A DNA stretch of 53,258 nt. Origin: Treponema sp. UBA3662. GTDB taxonomy: Bacteria; Spirochaetota; Spirochaetia; Treponematales; Treponemataceae. The notes below the pieces were generated by a model, which ran no database searches, was not told the DNA's origin, and was given only the letters and a program-made list of their open reading frames with translations. Position 1 is the first letter of the stretch; the number at the start of each line of letters is the position of its first letter. The stretch is from NCBI GenBank assembly GCA_002373205.1, contig DFJV01000142.1, forward strand, positions 1-53,258, read 5' to 3'. The position numbers and the translations under genes are program-made. Below, piece after piece: positions 49,147 to 53,258 of the stretch.

Positions 49147-49223
49147 TACGCCGCCGTGTAGCCCCTTTAGTTGGCGCGCAAGCGACAATGAGCGTGAGCG
49201 AAGGGCGAAAGGGCGGTGACGCA
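49147..49223 (-). repeat. Dispersed repeat family C, copy 3 (partial, inverted)
   Basis: On the minus strand TGCGTCACCGCC, then a CTTCGC...CTTGCGCG block and CTAAAGGGGCTACACGGCGG match 990-1068 of copy 1. The left end of the element is missing. Confidence 0.65.
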
Positions 49224-49392
49224 AAAAAATGCCAACCCGATTGCAGCCAAGGAATAAATGGCAGAGCATTCAGGGCTACGTCCAGAAAAATACCTTCAGA
49301 AAACCCCGTAAAAAAATCTGCATTTATAAGGAAAAAAGTAGAAAATTCAGGGTAAAAGCTAAAAAAAAGTCAAAATTTGCTAAAATTTTTTC

Positions 49393-49419
49393 TAAAGTTC
49401 AAATTTGCATCTCCGAAAT
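49393..49419 (+). promoter_or_regulatory. Sigma-28-like promoter of flaB
   Basis: TAAA (49393-49396), 15 bases, then TCCGAAAT (49412-49419) match the TAAA-N15-GCCGATAA flagellar pattern with the CCGA core kept. Expression by the flagellar sigma factor is known for spirochaete core flagellins. The leader is about 85 bases. Confidence 0.5.
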
Positions 49420-49510
49420 TCAAAGTATAGGGTGGTAGACCCCCGGGGACAGCAAACATACCTAATGTGTTTGTCTGTAACTTAATAAACTCGTATAGAG
49501 GAGATACATT

Positions 49511-50371
49511 ATGGTTATTAATCACAACATGAGTGCTATGTTTGCACAGCGTTCAGAAGGATTGACCGAAGTTAACCAGCAGAAGAACATGGAAAAACTT
49601 TCTTCTGGTATGAAGATCAACCGCGCAGGTGATGATGCTTCAGGACTTGCAGTTTCTGAAAAAATGCGCAGCCAGATCCGCGGTTTGAACCAGGCTTCCA
49701 CAAACGCAAAGAACGGAATTTCCTTCATCCAGACAACTGAAGGATACCTCCAGGAAACAGAAGACATCATCCAGAGAATCCGTGAACTCGCAGTTCAGTC
49801 AAGCAACGGTATCTACACAGACGAAGACCGCATGCAGATTCAGGTTGAAGTTTCTTCTCTCATCGCAGAAGTTGACCGCATTGCATCTTGCGCACAGTTC
49901 AACGGTATGAACATGCTCACAGGCCGCTTTGCACGCCCAACTGGTGAAAACAATGTTACAGCTTCTATGTGGCTCCACATTGGTGCTAACATGGACCAGA
50001 GAACACAGGTTTACATCGGTACAATGAGCGCAGCAGCTCTCGGACTCCGCAACGTTGGTACAGAAGAAATCATGACTCTTGGAACTCCAGACGAAGCAAA
50101 CCGCGCAATCGGTACTCTCGACGAAGCTATCAAGAAGATCAACAAGCAGCGCGCAGACCTTGGTGCATACCAGAACCGCCTCGAAAAGACAGTTGTTGGT
50201 TTGGACATTGGTGCTGAAAACCTCCAGGCTTCAGAAAGCCGCATCCGTGATACAGACATGGCAAAGGAAATGGTTGACTTTACAAAGAACAACATCCTTT
50301 CTCAGGCCGGTACCGCAATGCTCGCACAGGCTAACCAGAGCTCACAGAACGTTCTTGCTCTGTTGCAGTAG
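49511..50371 (+). CDS. flaB: Flagellin core protein FlaB
   Basis: This 286-residue core flagellin of the periplasmic flagellum filament has only the D0 and D1 helical domains. MVINHNMSAMFAQRSEGLTE is the typical spirochaete start, KMRSQIRGLNQASTNAKNGI the D1 part, and ANQSSQNVLALLQ the conserved C-terminal end. No outer variable D2/D3 is present, as is normal for FlaB. GAGGAGA precedes the ATG, with a strong terminator after the gene. The single copy in the window may be one of several flaB genes. Confidence 0.97.
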   Translation: MVINHNMSAMFAQRSEGLTEVNQQKNMEKLSSGMKINRAGDDASGLAVSEKMRSQIRGLNQASTNAKNGISFIQTTEGYLQETEDIIQRIRELAVQSSNGIYTDEDRMQIQVEVSSLIAEVDRIASCAQFNGMNMLTGRFARPTGENNVTASMWLHIGANMDQRTQVYIGTMSAAALGLRNVGTEEIMTLGTPDEANRAIGTLDEAIKKINKQRADLGAYQNRLEKTVVGLDIGAENLQASESRIRDTDMAKEMVDFTKNNILSQAGTAMLAQANQSSQNVLALLQ

Positions 50372-50404
50372 TTTGTGTCGCCTAGCGGCTTAGCATTATA
50401 GGAT

Positions 50405-50456
50405 ACACCCGCTGTAACTTCCAATACGGACTTACGGCGGGTGTTTTTTATTTTTA
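50405..50456 (+). terminator. Terminator of flaB
   Basis: ACACCCGCTGTAA pairs with TTACGGCGGGTGT (13-bp stem with one wobble), followed by TTTTTTATTTTT. Confidence 0.92.
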
Positions 50457-50526
50457 AATTGCGTCCTAAAGTTCAATAATACCCTCCACTTGCCTTATAT
50501 GTCTTACAATTTAGCATAAACTTGTA

Positions 50527-50532
50527 TATAAT
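50527..50532 (+). promoter_or_regulatory. Possible -10 of the second hsdM
   Basis: TATAAT lies 20 bases before the ATG at 50552, with a weak -35 candidate TCTTAC at 50502. A TTG at 50522 in the same frame precedes the -10 and is rejected as start. Confidence 0.4.
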
Positions 50533-50551
50533 AAATAGAAGGGACATAAAA

Positions 50552-52075
50552 ATGATTACAGGTGAAGTTAAAAATAAACTCGACAATCTTTGGGATGCAA
50601 TGTGGTCAAATCAGATGACCAACCCTCTTATTGATATTCAGCAAATTACATATCTTATTTTCATTAAGATGCTTGATGACCAGCAGATTAAAAAAGAACG
50701 TAAAATCAATGATATGGTGGCTCGTGGCATAAAAATTGATAATTTTGACAAGGACCTTATTTTTAAAGAAGGCAACTATATTAATGAAGATTTGAATATC
50801 AATGTTTGGTATGCAGATCTTCGTTGGAATGTGTTCAGCCACTTTGAGTCAAAGAAGATGTTTGCAAATCTTCGCGATAATGTATTCCCATTTATCAAAA
50901 CTCTTCACGGTGACAAGGCAACTTCCTTTACTGATTTTATGAAGGATGCACAGTTTGCAGTTTCATCTCCATATATTTTGCAGAAGATGGTTGATGCAAT
51001 AAATGACCCGGGACTTGGTTTTGACAAGGCTGACCTTATGGGTGATTGCTATGAATACCTTCTTTCAAAATGGGCAACCTCTGGAGACAATGGACAGTTC
51101 CGCACTCCACGCCACATTATTGATATGATGGTAGAAATTGCAAAGCCTACACTCAAAGATACAATGATTGACCCTGCAATGGGCTCTGCCGGATTCCTTG
51201 CAGAAACAGCAAAATATATAGAAGAACATTACTCTGCAGAACTGTCTGATACAGAAAAGCGAAAGCATTTTGATAATATAATGTTCACTGGCTACGACAC
51301 CGACCCTGACATGCTTCGTATTGGTTGTATGAATATGACGCTTCATGGAGTAAATAATCCGACAATCAAATACAATAACTCGGTTGGGGAGGATTACGAA
51401 GATAAGGAACTTTACTCTTTGATTCTTGCAAACCCACCATTCAGCGGAAGTCTTGATCCAAGCACTGTAGCAAAATCACTGAATCAGATTAGCGGTGGAA
51501 CAAAGAAAACAGAACTTCTCTTTTTGAGCCTATTCCTTCGTCTTCTAAAAACCGGCGGTCGTTGTGTAAGCATCATTCCGGTTGGAGTTTTGAATAACAC
51601 AAATGACAAAGCCTACACAAAGCTCCGCAAGGAACTTGTAGAAAACCAGAAGCTGGAAGGCGTAATATTTATGCCGGGCGGAGTATTCTATCCATATTCT
51701 GGAGTTCAAACTGGCATCCTCATCTTTACAAAAACAAATGCTGGCGGAACCGACAAAGTCTGGATGTACAACATGGAAAATGACGGTTACAGTCTGGACC
51801 AGAAGCGAGATGCAATTGAAGCAAATGACATTCCTGACATTATTAACCGCTGGAACAACCGTGACAAAGAAGCAAAACGTACTCATTATGAAAAATCATT
51901 TCTTGTAGATAAACAGGAAATTGTAGATAACGATTATGTTTTCTCTTTCAACAAGTATCAGAAAAAAGAAGTTGAAAAGAAGGAATATCGCCCTGTAAAA
52001 GAAATCTTTGCTTCGATTAATGAGCTCGAAAGGCAGTTTACGCAGATTATGAATGAGTTGCAGGGAGAAATCTAG
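50552..52075 (+). CDS. hsdM: Type I RM methyltransferase subunit, second system
   Basis: The 507-residue HsdM belongs to a different subfamily from the one at 19459. The N-terminal part is KLDNLWDAMWSNQMTNPLID; SAM motif I is DPAMGSAGFLAE (about 203) and motif IV is NPPFSGSLD (about 295). The N-terminal helices and C-terminal part (about 470-507) fit HsdM. GAAGGG precedes the ATG at 50552. It is followed by an AlbA-type ATPase, the same order as in the first island (hsdM, then AlbA). The rest of this locus lies beyond the window. Confidence 0.93.
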   Translation: MITGEVKNKLDNLWDAMWSNQMTNPLIDIQQITYLIFIKMLDDQQIKKERKINDMVARGIKIDNFDKDLIFKEGNYINEDLNINVWYADLRWNVFSHFESKKMFANLRDNVFPFIKTLHGDKATSFTDFMKDAQFAVSSPYILQKMVDAINDPGLGFDKADLMGDCYEYLLSKWATSGDNGQFRTPRHIIDMMVEIAKPTLKDTMIDPAMGSAGFLAETAKYIEEHYSAELSDTEKRKHFDNIMFTGYDTDPDMLRIGCMNMTLHGVNNPTIKYNNSVGEDYEDKELYSLILANPPFSGSLDPSTVAKSLNQISGGTKKTELLFLSLFLRLLKTGGRCVSIIPVGVLNNTNDKAYTKLRKELVENQKLEGVIFMPGGVFYPYSGVQTGILIFTKTNAGGTDKVWMYNMENDGYSLDQKRDAIEANDIPDIINRWNNRDKEAKRTHYEKSFLVDKQEIVDNDYVFSFNKYQKKEVEKKEYRPVKEIFASINELERQFTQIMNELQGEI

Positions 52076-52078
52076 CAG

Positions 52079-53258
52079 ATGGAAAATCAGAACATAGAAT
52101 ATAAAAAAACATGGCGAGATGAATACCTCAAATGGATTTGTGCCTTTTCAAATACTGAGGGCGGCAGGCTTTATATCGGCATAGACGACAATGGTAATGT
52201 TTGCGGTGTAGATGATCCGCATAAGCTGAGCGAAGACATTCCGAACAAAATCCGCAATACAATGGGATTAATTTGTACAGTGAATCTTCTTAATAAAAAC
52301 GGAATGGATTATTTTGAAATTATCACAGAAAAATATCCGTTTCCTGTAAGTTATCACGGAAAATATTACAGGCGGACTGGTTCAACAATGCAGGAAGTAA
52401 GCGGTGTTGAACTTGATAAGATGATTCTATCTGTACAAGGCCGCACATGGGATTCAGTTCCGGTTCCACATATTACAGTTGATGATTTGGAAAATGACGC
52501 AATCAAACTCTTTAAGAAAAAGGCAAAGGAATCAGGTCGTCTAGATGATGCAGCTCTTGATGTATCAAACGAAACTCTTATTCAGAATCTTCATATTACA
52601 GAAGGAAAATATTTAACTCGCGCTTGTATGCTTGCCTTTCATCCCAACCCGGAAAAATGGGTAACTGGGGCATATATTAAACTTGCCTACTTTGAAAACG
52701 ATGCGGATATTTTGTATCAGGACGAAATTCACGGACCTCTTATTTTGCAGGTAGAAAAGGCAATGGACCTTATTTATTCAAAGTACATGAAGGCTTTGAT
52801 TTCTTATGACGACATTTACAGAAAGGAAACTTTCTTTTTTCCAAGGGCGGCGTTTCGCGAACTGCTTTTGAACGCGGTAATTCATAAGGACTATCTTTCT
52901 ACAACTCCAATTCAGATTCGCATTTACAAAGATAAAATCCGCCTCTGGAATGACGGAGCCTTACCAAAAGAAGTTCCGGTTGAAGATTTGTATAAAGAGC
53001 ATGTTTCAAAACCCTGCAACCCGAACCTTGCAAACGTATTTTTCAAATGCGGTATGATAGAAAGCTGGGCACGGGGCTTTAGCAAAATTACAAGATACTG
53101 CGAAGAAGAAAACGCAAAGCTCCCTGTAATTGACCTTTCTCTCGGTGGTGTTACAGCCCGCTGTTTTGCTTCGGATGCATATCTGGCACTTATGAACGAA
53201 CATCAAGAGACAGAAAATGTCCCTTTATCTCCCAAAATGTCCGATAAAATGTCCGATA
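52079..53258 (+). CDS. AlbA_2 (Schlafen-like) ATPase, cut by the window end
   Basis: The visible 393 residues start MENQNIEYKKTWRDEYLKWI with an AlbA_2 domain (GGRLYIGIDDNGNVCGVDDP) and a GHKL-like part (FRELLLNAVIHKDYLSTTPI, KIRLWNDGALPKEVP). The frame ends inside repeats of KMSD. It is related to the 21176 protein but has no HsdS-like start. The ATG lies four bases after hsdM, with GGGAG in position. The missing end is expected to be a winged helix. Confidence 0.85.
   Translation, partial: MENQNIEYKKTWRDEYLKWICAFSNTEGGRLYIGIDDNGNVCGVDDPHKLSEDIPNKIRNTMGLICTVNLLNKNGMDYFEIITEKYPFPVSYHGKYYRRTGSTMQEVSGVELDKMILSVQGRTWDSVPVPHITVDDLENDAIKLFKKKAKESGRLDDAALDVSNETLIQNLHITEGKYLTRACMLAFHPNPEKWVTGAYIKLAYFENDADILYQDEIHGPLILQVEKAMDLIYSKYMKALISYDDIYRKETFFFPRAAFRELLLNAVIHKDYLSTTPIQIRIYKDKIRLWNDGALPKEVPVEDLYKEHVSKPCNPNLANVFFKCGMIESWARGFSKITRYCEEENAKLPVIDLSLGGVTARCFASDAYLALMNEHQETENVPLSPKMSDKMSD
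53234..53258 (+). repeat. 12-nt tandem repeat (KMSD) at the window end
   Basis: AAAATGTCCGAT occurs twice in full and begins a third time at the last base. It encodes KMSD units in the same place, between ATPase and winged helix, as the DPIN repeats of the 21176 gene. The full copy number is outside the window. Confidence 0.85.

Overview
The window looks like chromosomal DNA of a host-associated Treponema-like spirochaete. The clearest taxonomic marker is a short spirochaete-type core flagellin (FlaB, 49511-50371). Supporting signs are many lipoprotein signal peptides, a secreted TPR/Mrr-like protein, a moderate-GC housekeeping background and abundant long non-coding dispersed repeats. No species assignment can be made by eye.

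Layout. 1-5.0 kb: the 3' end of aat, an ACT-domain regulator, a small secreted protein, a PAP2 phosphatase plus YbaK deacylase pair, and a lipoprotein gene broken by one in-frame amber codon. 5.1-9.6 kb: a minus-strand polA-coaE-SPOR unit ending in a clear terminator. 9.65-15.1 kb: a beta-propeller/SH3 lipoprotein, then threonine dehydratase (ilvA), ridA and an apparently fused AzlC-AzlD amino-acid exporter. 15.2-19.2 kb: recQ, a tRNA-Leu(CAA) and a comM/yifB ATPase. 19.4-27.6 kb: a complete type I restriction-modification island (hsdM, KilA-N remnant, AlbA/Schlafen-type ATPase, hsdS start-site duplications, hsdS with TAEL spacer repeats, Fic remnant, hsdR). 27.7-30.5 kb: two glycoside-hydrolase-like lipoproteins and a small lipoprotein. 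30.6-35.5 kb: a tightly overlapping three-gene minus-strand operon encoding a membrane SH3/Sel1-repeat protein, a membrane caspase fused to a formylglycine-generating-enzyme-like domain, and a papain-like lipoprotein protease. 35.8-38.8 kb: clpS-clpA. 38.8-48.5 kb: a small secreted protein, an Lrp/AsnC regulator with its aminotransferase, a TPR/Mrr-like protein, rsmG, a zincin, rsmE, an outer-membrane beta-barrel protein and two membrane proteins. 48.5-49.5 kb: a repeat-rich gap. 49.5-50.4 kb: flaB. 50.5 kb to the end: a second type I RM locus, hsdM followed by another AlbA-type ATPase that runs off the edge.

The most notable candidate system is the 30.6-35.5 kb operon: two cysteine proteases of different clans, an FGE-like domain and a scaffold-like repeat protein, all predicted to be membrane-anchored and translationally coupled. 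It lies 3 kb from the type I RM island. A conflict/defence or envelope-surveillance role is inference only. The RM island itself shows repeated recombination at hsdS: the hsdS 5' end occurs three times, the AlbA gene starts with an hsdS-like leader, and 12-nt (4-residue) in-frame repeats occur in hsdS and in both AlbA genes.

Three further patterns cut across the window. First, at least six genes (polA, the 9655 lipoprotein, azlCD, recQ, hsdM and clpS) have a -10 hexamer ending only 6-7 nt before the start codon and no Shine-Dalgarno, which suggests leaderless transcripts. Second, three families of dispersed, hairpin-rich intergenic repeats (A, B and C) fill most gaps, together with a 91-bp tandem array and long imperfect palindromes. 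Third, protein-coding promoters mostly fit TTGAAA-N17-TATAAT, while flaB has a sigma-28-like site.
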